Below, piece by piece: positions 1 through 9,277 of a stretch of 64,000 bases of DNA; the first letter of the stretch is position 1, and each line of letters opens with the position of its first letter. Source of the stretch: CAIKZZ01 sp035524495 (GTDB lineage Bacteria; Pseudomonadota; Gammaproteobacteria; Steroidobacterales; Steroidobacteraceae); assembly GCA_035524495.1 (NCBI GenBank), contig DATKOR010000016.1:4062-68061 (forward strand), given 5' to 3'. The translations under genes were made by a program, and so were the position numbers. The notes beneath the pieces were generated by a model. The model ran no database searches and had not been told where the DNA came from. It was given only the letters and a program-made list of their open reading frames with translations.

Positions 1-1
1 C

Positions 2-649
2 AATCCCGAGTTCTTCGACCGCCACGCGGCGCTGCTCGCGGGCCTGAGGCTCCCGCACGTGCGCGGCGACGGCACGACGGTGTCGCTGGTAGAGCGCCAG
101 GTCGACGTGCTGCGCGAGCGGATCCGCGAGGCGGAGCTTCGGCTCAAGACGCTCGTCGACAACGGCCGGGTCAACGACGTGCTCGCCGACAAGATCCACC
201 GCCTCGCGTGCCGGCTGGTGCACGCGCGCGACGCGCGCCTGCGCCTCGGGCTCATCGAGGCGAGCCTGCGCGAGGACTTCGGCGCCCGCGAGTTCGTGAT
301 CGTGCTGACGCGGCGCGAGGCCGCGCTCGCCGGCGTCGAGGCCCGCTGCCTGCGCTTCGTGACGCCCGAGGACCCGGGCCTCAGGTCCTTCGAGTCGCTG
401 TTCAATGCCGCGAAGCCGCGCTGCGGGCGCATGCGCGACTCGCAGCGCGACTACCTGTTCCCGTCGGCGGACATCGCGATCGGCTCGGTGGCGCTCGTGC
501 CGCTCGGGCCGGGTGGCGGCCTCGGGCTGCTGGCGATCGCCTCGCCCGACGCCGACCACTTCAACCCGACGATGAGCACCGAGTTCCTGGCGCGGATCGG
601 CGAGCTCGTCGCGATCGCCCTCGATGGCGCCCAGGACCAGGGCGGCTGA
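2..649 (+). CDS. DUF484 family protein, 5' truncated by the window edge
   Basis: The frame is already open at base 2 (N-P-E-F-F-D-R-H...) and runs to TGA at 647-649, so 215 C-terminal residues are visible and the start lies outside the window. A GTG at 59 is in frame but is unlikely to be the start, because the residues before it already match the family. A helical region (SLVERQVDVLRERI) leads into a GAF-like fold. DUF484 proteins commonly lie directly before xerC, as here, where the two genes overlap by 26 bases. The biochemical role is not established. Confidence 0.85.
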   Translation, partial: NPEFFDRHAALLAGLRLPHVRGDGTTVSLVERQVDVLRERIREAELRLKTLVDNGRVNDVLADKIHRLACRLVHARDARLRLGLIEASLREDFGAREFVIVLTRREAALAGVEARCLRFVTPEDPGLRSFESLFNAAKPRCGRMRDSQRDYLFPSADIAIGSVALVPLGPGGGLGLLAIASPDADHFNPTMSTEFLARIGELVAIALDGAQDQGG

Positions 650-1604
650 GAGCGCCGCCGCCGTGGCTGCCGGCTGGCCGGCCGGCGAGCGCGCGCTGAT
701 CGACGGCTTCCTCGCGGGCCTCGCGACCGAACGGCGCCTGAGCGTGCACACCGCCGCCGCTTACCGGCGCGACCTCGAGTCGCTGCTGCTCTGGTGCCTG
801 AAGGCCGGCGTGCGGCGCTTCGCCGAGCTCGACCAGCAGCACATCCGCAACTATGCGGCGGCCACGCACCGCGCCGGGCTCGCGCCGCGCTCCGTGCAGC
901 GGCGCCTGTCGGCGCTGCGCACGTTCTTCTCCTACCTGATCCGCGAGGGCGCGCTGAAGCGCAATCCCGCGGTCGAGGTCCGCGCGCCGAAGGGCGCGAA
1001 GCGCCTGCCGGAGGCGCTCGACGTCGACCGGATGGCGCGGCTCCTCGACGCGCCGGCGGCGCCCGATCGCGCGCACGCGGCGAGCGGGGCGCTCGAGGTG
1101 CGCGACCGCGCGATGCTCGAGCTCTTCTACTCGAGCGGGCTCAGGCTCTCCGAGCTCGTCGGCCTCGACCTTCCCGACCTCGACCTCGCCGACCGCACCG
1201 TGCGCGTGCTCGGCAAGGGCGGCAAGACGCGCATCGTCCCGGTCGGCGCCAAGGCCGCGTCGGCGGTGCAGTCCTGGCTCGCGACGCGCACCGCGCTCGC
1301 CGGTCCCGACGCGCGCGCGCTGTTCGTCGGCAAGAACGGCGCCCGCCTCGGCGTGCGCGCGGTGCAGCTGCGGGTCGACGCCTGGGCGCGGCGCCACGGC
1401 ATCGACGTCAAGGTCCATCCGCACCTCTTCCGCCACTCGTTCGCGACCCACCTGCTGGAATCGAGCCACGACCTGCGCGGCGTGCAGGAGCTCCTCGGCC
1501 ACGCCAATATCTCGACGACGCAGGTCTATACGCATCTTGATTTCCAGCACCTGGCGCGCATATACGATGCGGCGCACCCGCGCGCGCGGCGCCGCACGCG
1601 CTGA
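624..1604 (+). CDS. xerC: Tyrosine recombinase XerC
   Basis: Site-specific recombinase that, with XerD, resolves chromosome dimers at dif. The 326 residues have the usual two-domain layout: an N-terminal SAM-like core-binding domain (about 22-115) and a catalytic domain (about 130-320). The catalytic set is complete: R174 (SGLRLSEL), K198 (GKGGKTR), H267 and R270 (HLFRHSF), H293 (LLGHANIS) and the nucleophile Y302 (QVYTHLD). The ATG at 624 lies inside the DUF484 gene, suggesting translational coupling. The short spacing to LGHANIS and THLDF is typical of XerC/D rather than phage integrases, and the housekeeping context supports XerC. Confidence 0.95.
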   Translation: MAPRTRAAESAAAVAAGWPAGERALIDGFLAGLATERRLSVHTAAAYRRDLESLLLWCLKAGVRRFAELDQQHIRNYAAATHRAGLAPRSVQRRLSALRTFFSYLIREGALKRNPAVEVRAPKGAKRLPEALDVDRMARLLDAPAAPDRAHAASGALEVRDRAMLELFYSSGLRLSELVGLDLPDLDLADRTVRVLGKGGKTRIVPVGAKAASAVQSWLATRTALAGPDARALFVGKNGARLGVRAVQLRVDAWARRHGIDVKVHPHLFRHSFATHLLESSHDLRGVQELLGHANISTTQVYTHLDFQHLARIYDAAHPRARRRTR

Positions 1605-1629
1605 TCGTCGCCGGCCGAGCGAGGAGCAC

Positions 1630-2178
1630 ATGAACACGCAATTCGACGCGCACGGCACGACGATCCTCGCCGTGCGCCGCGACGGCGTCGTCGCGATGGG
1701 CGGCGACGGCCAGGTCACGCTCGGCAACACCGTGATGAAGGGCAACGCCCGCAAGGTGCGGCGCCTGCACGACGGCCGGGTGCTGGCGGGCTTCGCCGGC
1801 GGCACGGCCGACGCCTTCACGCTGTTCGAGCGCTTCGAGGGCAAGCTCGAGAAGTACGGCAATCTCGCGCGCGCCGCGGTCGAGCTCGCCAAGGACTGGC
1901 GCACCGACCGCAGCCTCAGGCGGCTCGAGGCGCTGCTGTGCGTCGCCGACGCCAAGAGCTCGCTGATCATCTCGGGCAACGGCGACGTCATCGAGCCCGA
2001 CGGCGGGCTGATGGCCGTCGGCTCCGGCGGCGCCTACGCGCAGGCCGCGGCGCGCGCGCTGATCGAGAACACGACCCTTGATGCGCGCTCGATCGTCGAG
2101 CGCGCGCTCGGCATCGCCGCCGACATCTGCATCTACACCAACCGCAACCTGACCATCGAAGAGCTGCCCGCGCCGTAG
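1630..2178 (+). CDS. hslV: ATP-dependent protease peptidase subunit HslV
   Basis: Proteolytic core of the HslUV (ClpYQ) cytoplasmic protease, an N-terminal-nucleophile threonine peptidase of the proteasome-beta fold. The ATG at 1630 follows GAGGAG with short spacing and gives 182 residues. The mature catalytic Thr should be T10 in the segment HGTTILAVRR, so this protein begins with a nine-residue propeptide (MNTQFDAHG) rather than the single Met of the E. coli enzyme. The conserved GGDGQVTLGN and GSGGAYAQAAARAL segments are present. It lies 25 bases after xerC and 7 bases before hslU. Confidence 0.96.
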   Translation: MNTQFDAHGTTILAVRRDGVVAMGGDGQVTLGNTVMKGNARKVRRLHDGRVLAGFAGGTADAFTLFERFEGKLEKYGNLARAAVELAKDWRTDRSLRRLEALLCVADAKSSLIISGNGDVIEPDGGLMAVGSGGAYAQAAARALIENTTLDARSIVERALGIAADICIYTNRNLTIEELPAP

Positions 2179-2185
2179 GACCCGC

Positions 2186-3526
<1,341 letters not shown>

Positions 3527-3589
3527 GCGCCGGCGCCACCTTATTTCATGGGCCGGATCGGCACCCGACGCCGCTACGGAGACCGCTCG

Positions 3590-4030
3590 ATGGCTCGGTC
3601 CGCGTTCCTCGCCCTCATTCTGCTCGCAGCGCTCGCCCGTCCGGCGCCGGCTGCGACCGAGCCTTCGTGGGTCGAGCGCCTGTCCGCGCAGGCGCTCTCC
3701 AGCGGCGCTGCGGCGACCCTGCCGCCGAACCTCTCCGCGGTGCTCGGCCTGACGATGAGCGGCACGAGCACGTCGGTGCGGCAACTGATGGTGCGCGAGG
3801 GCGCGATCGTGCACACCTTCAACGTGCTGGTCTCCGACCATCGCAAGGTCGTGGTGGTGCGCATCGACGAGTCGGCGCACGCGGCGACCGCGCTGCTCGT
3901 CTCGCTGCGCGGCACGTTGCGCAAGGCGGTCGCGTATGAGGCCGGCCAGCCGGCCGCCGAGGTCGCGCCCGCCGCGGCCGGGTTCGACGGCGAACGCCGC
4001 TTCTGGTCCGGGCGGGCGCCCGCGCACTGA
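3590..4030 (+). CDS. Small secreted protein of unknown function
   Basis: The ATG at 3590 is chosen over the longer frame from 3548 because GGAG lies 8 bases upstream and the N-terminus is then a clean signal peptide (MARSAFLALILLAALARPAPA, cleavage near residue 21). The mature part is about 125 residues, rich in Ala, Val and Ser, with no Cys and no motif that I recognise. It follows hslU on the same strand and converges with the next gene. It could be a periplasmic protein. No function can be assigned. Confidence 0.65.
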   Translation: MARSAFLALILLAALARPAPAATEPSWVERLSAQALSSGAAATLPPNLSAVLGLTMSGTSTSVRQLMVREGAIVHTFNVLVSDHRKVVVVRIDESAHAATALLVSLRGTLRKAVAYEAGQPAAEVAPAAAGFDGERRFWSGRAPAH

Positions 4031-4064
4031 GCCGCCAACGGGCGCCTCGCAGCCGGCAACGGCC

Positions 4065-5042
4065 TCAGAACCGGGCGCGGACCCCGAAGCCGACGAACGC
4101 ACCGCTCGTCACGCCGCCGCCGCGCGTCAGGCCGAGCGTGCAGTCGACGCCCGTCGCGTTGCCGAGGTCGGCGGTGCCGGTCGCGGCCAGCGTGTTCGAC
4201 GCCGCGCCGAAGAAGTGCTCCTTCTGGCGCCAGTACTCGAGCTTAACGACGAGGTCATCGTGCTTCCAGCTCGCGCCGCCCGAGATGCTCGAGCTCAGGA
4301 GGGTCTCCTCGCGCCCGACGTGCCGCACGGCGACGCCTGCGAGCTGGCTGACGAGCGGCGCCGCGAGCGTCGCAAACGCATCGGCCGCCAGGCGCTCCTT
4401 CTGCATTGTGCCGTCAGTCAGGTTCAGGTGGCAGCTCGCCTCGGAATAGTGGTAGCTCATCGCGCTCACGTAGCCGCCCCAGACGCTGCCCTGGTAGCGC
4501 CCCTCGGCGCCGGCGGCGAGGTTCTTGAGCTTGCAGCTCGCGACCGCCGGCAGCGTGTCGCCGCTGACCGTCGACGTCGCGGTCGTCTGCAGCGCGGCGA
4601 AGCTGCTCCAGCGATAGCCGCCGCGCAGCCCGAACGACCAGGGCGCCGCGCGCCAGTCCGCCAGCAGCTTCAGGTCGTTGACGCTGACGATGTCGGTCGC
4701 CTGCCAGTGCGCGAGCGCACCCCCGACGTGCAGCTGCTTCAGGAAGTCGTGCGTGACGCCGGCCTCGAGCCCGACCGACTTGTAGCCGTTCTGGAAGTTG
4801 GCCGGATAGTCGAGCGCATCGCCCGAAACGTAGACCGTCGTCTTCGGCGTCAGGTCTCGCCCCAGCGTGCCGAAGAAGCTGCGCGCATCCGCCTGGTCGA
4901 CCTCGGTGCCGAGGTCCATCGACCAGACCGTCACGGGGTGCTCCTCCGGCTCCTCGTCGTCGGACTCGGCCGCGAAGGCCGCGCCGGCCGGCAGCAGCCA
5001 CAGCGCCACGAGCAGGGAGAAGGCCACCGTGCGGATCATCAT
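4065..5042 (-). CDS. Probable outer-membrane beta-barrel protein
   Basis: The 325-residue protein begins MMIRTVAFSLLVALW with a typical signal peptide ending near AAFAAES. GAGG lies 8 bases before the first ATG. The mature chain has an acidic start (ESDDEEPEEHP) and then alternating amphipathic stretches with many aromatic residues and glycines. It ends GFGVRARF, with the C-terminal Phe usual for BAM-assembled barrels. A much longer frame extends upstream but lacks coding character before the signal peptide. The exact family and any ligand are not recognised. It is divergent from the DUF971 gene, 90 bases away. Confidence 0.7.
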   Translation of the reverse strand: MMIRTVAFSLLVALWLLPAGAAFAAESDDEEPEEHPVTVWSMDLGTEVDQADARSFFGTLGRDLTPKTTVYVSGDALDYPANFQNGYKSVGLEAGVTHDFLKQLHVGGALAHWQATDIVSVNDLKLLADWRAAPWSFGLRGGYRWSSFAALQTTATSTVSGDTLPAVASCKLKNLAAGAEGRYQGSVWGGYVSAMSYHYSEASCHLNLTDGTMQKERLAADAFATLAAPLVSQLAGVAVRHVGREETLLSSSISGGASWKHDDLVVKLEYWRQKEHFFGAASNTLAATGTADLGNATGVDCTLGLTRGGGVTSGAFVGFGVRARF

Positions 5043-5132
5043 GACAAGCCTCGCGCGGCGGCCGTCCTCGCCGCCAGTGTTACTATTTTGCCGATCCGGC
5101 ACCCCGCTTGTCGCGCACCAGCCCGTAAAACC

Positions 5133-5528
5133 ATGCCTGAGTCTCACCTGACGCCAACTGGCGACAGCCCGCCGACCGAGATCCGCCTGCGAACGAAGTC
5201 GCGGGTCGTCGAGGTCGCGTTCGCGGACGGCACGCGCTACGCGCTCTCGTTCGAGTACCTGCGCAGCCACTCGCCCTCCGCCGAGGTGCAGGGCCACGGT
5301 CCGGGCCAGGACGTGCTGCAGATCGCGAAGGAGAACGTAGCGGTGCTGAAGCTCGAGCCGGTCGGCCGCTACGCGGTGCGGCTCGTCTTCGACGACGGCC
5401 ACGACACCGGCCTCTACACCTGGGCGTACCTGCGCGAGCTCGGCGCGACGTTCGAGGAGCGGTGGGCGCGCTACCTGAAGCGTCTCGACGGCATCGGCTA
5501 CGTCCGCAAGCCCGCGCCGCCGGCCTGA
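5133..5528 (+). CDS. DUF971 domain protein
   Basis: The 131-residue protein (ATG at 5133) consists almost wholly of the DUF971 domain, also called the gamma-butyrobetaine hydroxylase-like N-terminal domain. The core is IRLRTKSRVVEVAFADG, then FEYLRSHSPSAEVQGH, then VGRYAVRLVFDDGHDTGLY and WAYLRELG. Free-standing copies are commonly found between hslU and ubiE in gammaproteobacteria, which fits this position. The molecular role is not firmly known. Confidence 0.88.
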   Translation: MPESHLTPTGDSPPTEIRLRTKSRVVEVAFADGTRYALSFEYLRSHSPSAEVQGHGPGQDVLQIAKENVAVLKLEPVGRYAVRLVFDDGHDTGLYTWAYLRELGATFEERWARYLKRLDGIGYVRKPAPPA

Positions 5529-5552
5529 GCCCGCCATTCCCGGAGAGCCTCC

Positions 5553-6437
5553 ATGAGCGACCCGCGCCGTCCTGGCCACCTGCCGACCGAGGAACGCGTC
5601 CGCGAGCACCCGACGAGCGGCTGGCTGGGGCTCTTGCTCGCGCTCGCGTTCGGCGTGCCGGGATTTCTCCTCGTCACGCGCGGCGAGCTGCCGGCGGTGC
5701 TGATGGTCGTGTTCGGACTCTTCCTGCTGAAGGGCCTGTTTACGCTGGAACCCAACCAGGCGGCGGTGCTGATCTTCTTCGGCGAGTACGCGGCGACCGT
5801 GCGCAAGGACGGATTCTTCTTCGTCAATCCGCTCTACGCGCGCCGCAAGGTCTCGCTGCGGGTGCGCAACTTCGCGACGCCGACGCTGAAGGTCAACGAC
5901 CAGCGCGGCAACCCGATCGAGATCGCCGCCGTGATCACCTGGCGCGTCAGCGACACCGGCCAGGCGGTGTTCGACGTCGACAGCTTCGAGAGTTACACGC
6001 AGATCCAGAGCGAGATGGCGCTCCGGGAGGTCGCGGGCAGCCATCCGTACGAGTCGCTGACGCCGGGGGCCGTGAGCCTGCGCAGCCATTTCGCCGACAT
6101 CTCGAAGCTGCTGACGGCGACCTTGCGCGAGCACCTCTCGGTCGCGGGCGTTGAGGTCGACGACGCACGCATCACGCACCTCGCCTACGCGGCCGAGATC
6201 GCCCACGTGATGCTGAGGCGCCAGCAGGCCGAGGCGGTCGTGCACGCGCGCGAGCGCATGGTCGAGGGCGCGCTCGGCATGATCTCCGGGGCGCTGGCGC
6301 GGATGGAGTCCGAGCACATCGGCGCGCTGGCGCCGAGCGAGCGCGCGAGCCTCGTGATCAACATGATGACGGTGCTGTTGTCCGAGAGCCCGGCACAGCC
6401 GGTGATCCAGCTCGCCGAGAACCGCCCGCACGCCTGA
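5553..6437 (+). CDS. SPFH/band-7 (stomatin-like) membrane protein
   Basis: The 294-residue protein has two hydrophobic segments (about 23-44 and 46-62), then LEPNQAAVLIFFGEYAAT and a band-7 domain (about 70-235) ending in a long charged helix (MLRRQQAEAVVHARERMVEGA). SPFH proteins form large ring or cage assemblies in membranes. This one resembles the free-standing stomatin-like group rather than HflK/HflC, since it is alone and has no partner gene. A ribosome-binding GGAG lies 7 bases before the ATG. It ends 6 bases from the convergent YkgJ-type gene. Confidence 0.85.
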   Translation: MSDPRRPGHLPTEERVREHPTSGWLGLLLALAFGVPGFLLVTRGELPAVLMVVFGLFLLKGLFTLEPNQAAVLIFFGEYAATVRKDGFFFVNPLYARRKVSLRVRNFATPTLKVNDQRGNPIEIAAVITWRVSDTGQAVFDVDSFESYTQIQSEMALREVAGSHPYESLTPGAVSLRSHFADISKLLTATLREHLSVAGVEVDDARITHLAYAAEIAHVMLRRQQAEAVVHARERMVEGALGMISGALARMESEHIGALAPSERASLVINMMTVLLSESPAQPVIQLAENRPHA

Positions 6438-6443
6438 GGCGCG

Positions 6444-6818
6444 TCACCCGCCCTGGAACGGAACGTACTCGTCGTCGCCCTGCTGCTCGCGCTCGAAGAG
6501 CAGGAACTCGTAGTAGCCGCAGCGCGGACCCGACGGGTAGCGGCGGCAGACGTTCGGCCGTGCCGCGTATACGGTGCAGCGGCGCTGCTCGCGGTCGAAG
6601 AACCGGCACACCGACTTGTAGACATGGTCCTTGTGGTGCCTCAGCACCTGCTCGCGGACGCCATCGTGCACGTGACGGTAGGTAAAGCGCCTGCGCGCCA
6701 GCGCGGGGGTGATCCCGAAATGCTTCGCGAGGCGCGCGATGTCAAAGTCGCTGATCGGGATGCGCTCGTACGAGCAGCAGTAGCCCGGGCACTTTGAGCA
6801 GTCGTAGCGGATCTTCAT
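6444..6818 (-). CDS. YkgJ-type cysteine-cluster (putative zinc/iron-chelating) protein
   Basis: The 124-residue protein starts MKIRYDCSKCPGYCCSYERI and carries conserved Cys at 7, 10, 14 and 15, then CRFFD, RRCTVYAARPNVCRRYP and RCGYYEF. This is the CxxC...CC...C...C pattern of the YkgJ/UPF0153 family, thought to bind metal, whose function is unknown. It is a complete single-domain protein of typical length and has no operon partner on its strand. Confidence 0.85.
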   Translation of the reverse strand: MKIRYDCSKCPGYCCSYERIPISDFDIARLAKHFGITPALARRRFTYRHVHDGVREQVLRHHKDHVYKSVCRFFDREQRRCTVYAARPNVCRRYPSGPRCGYYEFLLFEREQQGDDEYVPFQGG

Positions 6819-7243
6819 GAACCCTCGGCAGACGGCGCGCTGGCCGCCGCTATTTGGCCGCCGTGGCCGCGGGTTGGCAAGGACGCGCCCGCGAAATCCC
6901 CGTCACGGCCGGACGGCGCGTTGGTCGCGGCGGGCGGCTCTCGAGCGGGCGCCTCTTGAGTGCAAGACCGCCGCGGAACGCTCAGCCGCCAGATCCGCGC
7001 GGGCGTTGCGCCTCGGCGCGAGCGCGCCGGATGTCAGGTGCGCGGGCATTGACGCGGCCCGAACCCGCCCTCCCACCCCGGGGCGCGCCGCGTCGTCTAG
7101 ACGCGCCGCGGGCGAACCCGCCGGTGCGCGCGCTGCGCGAACTGAGCTCAGCCGCCGGCCAAGACGACAACGCCCCGTCTCCGGGGCGTTGCGGGGCGCA
7201 CTGGGGTCGCGCGATGCGTCACGACCTCATCGTCGCCGGCAAT
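6819..7243. other. Intergenic stretch without a convincing gene
   Basis: These 425 bases separate the divergent upstream side of the YkgJ-type gene from the 3' end of the PEP-CTERM gene. Frames open here on the plus strand are Arg/Ala/Pro-rich GC artefacts with no recognisable fold. The only clear structure is the hairpin at 7169-7190. Confidence 0.6.
7169..7190 (-). terminator. Hairpin, probable terminator of the PEP-CTERM gene
   Basis: A perfect 9-bp stem (7169-7177 with 7182-7190, AACGCCCCG/CGGGGCGTT) has a 4-base loop. Read on the minus strand it lies about 54 bases after the PEP-CTERM stop and is followed by GTCGTCTT, a weak U-rich tail. The stem is convincing, the tail is modest. Confidence 0.5.
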
Positions 7244-7795
7244 CTATGCCGGCGAGCCGCCGTTCTTGCGCCTGCGCCGCGCGATGCCCACGGCGGCGAG
7301 ACCGAGCCCCAGCAGGCTGAGCGTCGCGGGCTCGGGAACCTGCGTGACCGACCAGTTCGCCGCGACGAAGGGGACGTCGAAGGTCCCGGTCGTCGCAGTG
7401 AGCGCCAGGCCGACCGTCGGGTCGGTCAGGCTCTCCGCCGAGAACACGTTCGTGTAGTTAGGGTCGAGCGGGAAATTTGAGTCTGCGAAGATGAAGTTGT
7501 TCTGCAGTCCATCGAACGACACGATGGCACCGCCCGGCTGCGCATTGCCGAGCGCATCAACATACGAGGAGCCGAACAGGCTCCCGCTGCCGTTGAATGC
7601 CACGCCATCGACGCTGACGGCGATGTTCGAGAGGTTCGTGATCAGGTCGCCACTCGCGTTGCCGGAGAACGAGCCGGTCACGACGTCCCCGGTGGACGCG
7701 AACGTGTACTGAAAGTCATAGACCGTGCTGGCCTGCGCGGCGCAGCCCATGAGAAGTGCCGTCGCCAGTCCCAGGAGCCGGATTGCTGATTTCAT
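7244..7795 (-). CDS. PEP-CTERM sorting-domain protein
   Basis: The 183-residue secreted protein has a signal peptide (MKSAIRLLGLATALLMGCAAQA), a Gly/Ser/Asn/Asp-rich beta body, and the C-terminal tripartite signal VPEPATLSLLGLGLAAVGIARRRR. That signal is the PEP motif, a transmembrane stretch and an Arg-rich tail recognised by exosortase EpsH. Such proteins are exported and probably anchored or processed with exopolysaccharide. The ATG at 7795 is preferred because it begins the signal peptide, although no strong ribosome-binding site precedes it. No exosortase or exopolysaccharide gene lies in this window. Confidence 0.9.
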   Translation of the reverse strand: MKSAIRLLGLATALLMGCAAQASTVYDFQYTFASTGDVVTGSFSGNASGDLITNLSNIAVSVDGVAFNGSGSLFGSSYVDALGNAQPGGAIVSFDGLQNNFIFADSNFPLDPNYTNVFSAESLTDPTVGLALTATTGTFDVPFVAANWSVTQVPEPATLSLLGLGLAAVGIARRRRKNGGSPA

Positions 7796-8178
7796 AGGGG
7801 TGCCATGGGTGGGAGGAAGACGCTCGCTCATCGCCGAGATGACACACGAATTTCTGCACGTTCCATGCCGTCGCGCCGCGCGCTTCAGCGAGTCAATCAG
7901 TTGCGCCCGATTCCTCACGCGGCCCGACGGTCCAGCGGCGAGAACTGTAAGGAATTCCGACCGGCACCGTCCGCGCCTCGGCCTCGTGATTTTCCATAAC
8001 GCGTGACCGCAGGACGCGCCGGGCGCGCTCAGGACCGGTGGGTGTCGACTGCCGAATCACGGCCGTCGCAGGGCGCTCCGAGTACCATCAGGCAGGCGTC
8101 GGACGTAAACGCGCTCGCCAAGCGCCGTGGTCGGCGCGCGCTCAGCAGTGCAGGGAACGCCCCGCCGGGGCCGCGCCC
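7796..8178. other. Intergenic stretch upstream of the PEP-CTERM gene
   Basis: These 383 bases lie between the PEP-CTERM start and the 3' end of cysK. Short frames here are low-quality and have no signal peptide or family resemblance. The PEP-CTERM promoter should lie here. I looked for a sigma-54 -24/-12 pair on the minus strand and did not find a good one. Confidence 0.55.
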
Positions 8179-9132
8179 CTAGGGCAGAGCCGGATCGGGA
8201 TCAGAGCCCTCGGGCACGCCTTCGAAGAGCGCGGTCGAGAGGTAGCGTTCTCCGGTATCCGGGAGCACCGCGAGGATCACGCTCCCCTCCGGCGCCTTCT
8301 CGGCAACCTTGAGCGCCGCGGCGGCGGTCCCTCCCGAAGAAATGCCGACGAACAGCCCCTCCTTCTGCGCAAGGAGCTTCGCGGTCGCGATCGCCTCGTC
8401 GTCGGTGACCGGAACGTTCTCGTCATAGATCGTGCGATCGAGCACGGCCGGCACGAAGTCCGGCGTCCAGCCCTGGATCTTGTGCGGCTTGAACTCGGCG
8501 CCGGCGAGGAGCCGCGCGCCGGCGGGCTCGGTCGCAATCACCTTGAGGTCGGGACGCGCGCGCTTGAGCACCTGCCCTGCCCCGGTCATCGTGCCGCCGG
8601 TGCCCCAGCCGCTCACGAAGTAGTCGAGGCGCTTGCCCGCGAAGTCGAGCAGGATCTCGGGGCCGGTCGTCTGGCGGTGATAGGCGGGATTGGCCTCGTT
8701 CTCGAACTGCCGTGCGAGGAACCAGCCGTGCTTGTCGGCGAGTTCCTTGGCCTTCTTCACCATGCCGGTGCCGCGTTCGGCGGCGGGCGTCAGGATCACC
8801 TTGGCGCCGAACGCGCGGATGATCTTGCGCCGCTCGATCGAAAAGCTCTCCGCCATGACCGCGACGAACGGATAGCCCTTCGCCGCGGCCACGAGCGCGA
8901 GCGCGATGCCGGTGTTGCCGCTCGTGGCCTCGACGATCGTCTGGCCGGGCTTTAGGAGCCCGCGCCGCTCGGCGTCCTCGATGATGCCGATCGCGAGGCG
9001 GTCCTTGACCGAGCCGCCGGGGTTGAAGTACTCGACCTTGGTGTAGAGGGTCACGTGCTTCGGGGCGAGACGGTTGATGCGCACGATCGGCGTACGGCCG
9101 ATCGTCTCGAGAATGCTGTTGTAGATGGCCAT
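8179..9132 (-). CDS. cysK: Cysteine synthase (O-acylserine sulfhydrylase)
   Basis: PLP enzyme that makes L-cysteine from an O-acylserine and sulfide. The 317 residues match CysK length. Visible motifs are the PLP lysine in GGSVKDRLA, the substrate loop TSGNTGIAL, the phosphate-binding loop SGWGTGGTMTG, and SSGGTAAAA near the C-terminus. The ATG at 9132 gives the standard N-terminus MAIYNSILETIGRTP. A longer frame upstream is not supported. It is divergent from the metX-like acyltransferase, 145 bases apart, which hints that the neighbour may supply its acylserine substrate. Confidence 0.95.
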   Translation of the reverse strand: MAIYNSILETIGRTPIVRINRLAPKHVTLYTKVEYFNPGGSVKDRLAIGIIEDAERRGLLKPGQTIVEATSGNTGIALALVAAAKGYPFVAVMAESFSIERRKIIRAFGAKVILTPAAERGTGMVKKAKELADKHGWFLARQFENEANPAYHRQTTGPEILLDFAGKRLDYFVSGWGTGGTMTGAGQVLKRARPDLKVIATEPAGARLLAGAEFKPHKIQGWTPDFVPAVLDRTIYDENVPVTDDEAIATAKLLAQKEGLFVGISSGGTAAAALKVAEKAPEGSVILAVLPDTGERYLSTALFEGVPEGSDPDPALP

Positions 9133-9277
9133 GACGGGGTGCCCTGGGTTTCCGGGAGGCCGAAGAGTGTAGGCCTTGGCCCCCGCCGTTGAGGAGGTCC
9201 GTTGGTTCGGGGGCCATAACGATCGGTTCTGGCCGGGCCATGGCCGGGAAGCGGTCGATGGGCGGAAAATCGGTGCC

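Noticed and set aside
3936..5132. Long N-terminal extension of the DUF971 frame
   Set aside because: The extension is the antisense of the beta-barrel gene. The DUF971 protein starts naturally at the ATG at 5133.
7796..7960. Sigma-54 -24/-12 promoter before the PEP-CTERM gene
   Set aside because: The best candidates lack the GG-N10-GC spacing.
8038..8955. Plus-strand frame of 305 codons opposite cysK
   Set aside because: Antisense shadow of a certain gene with no domain.
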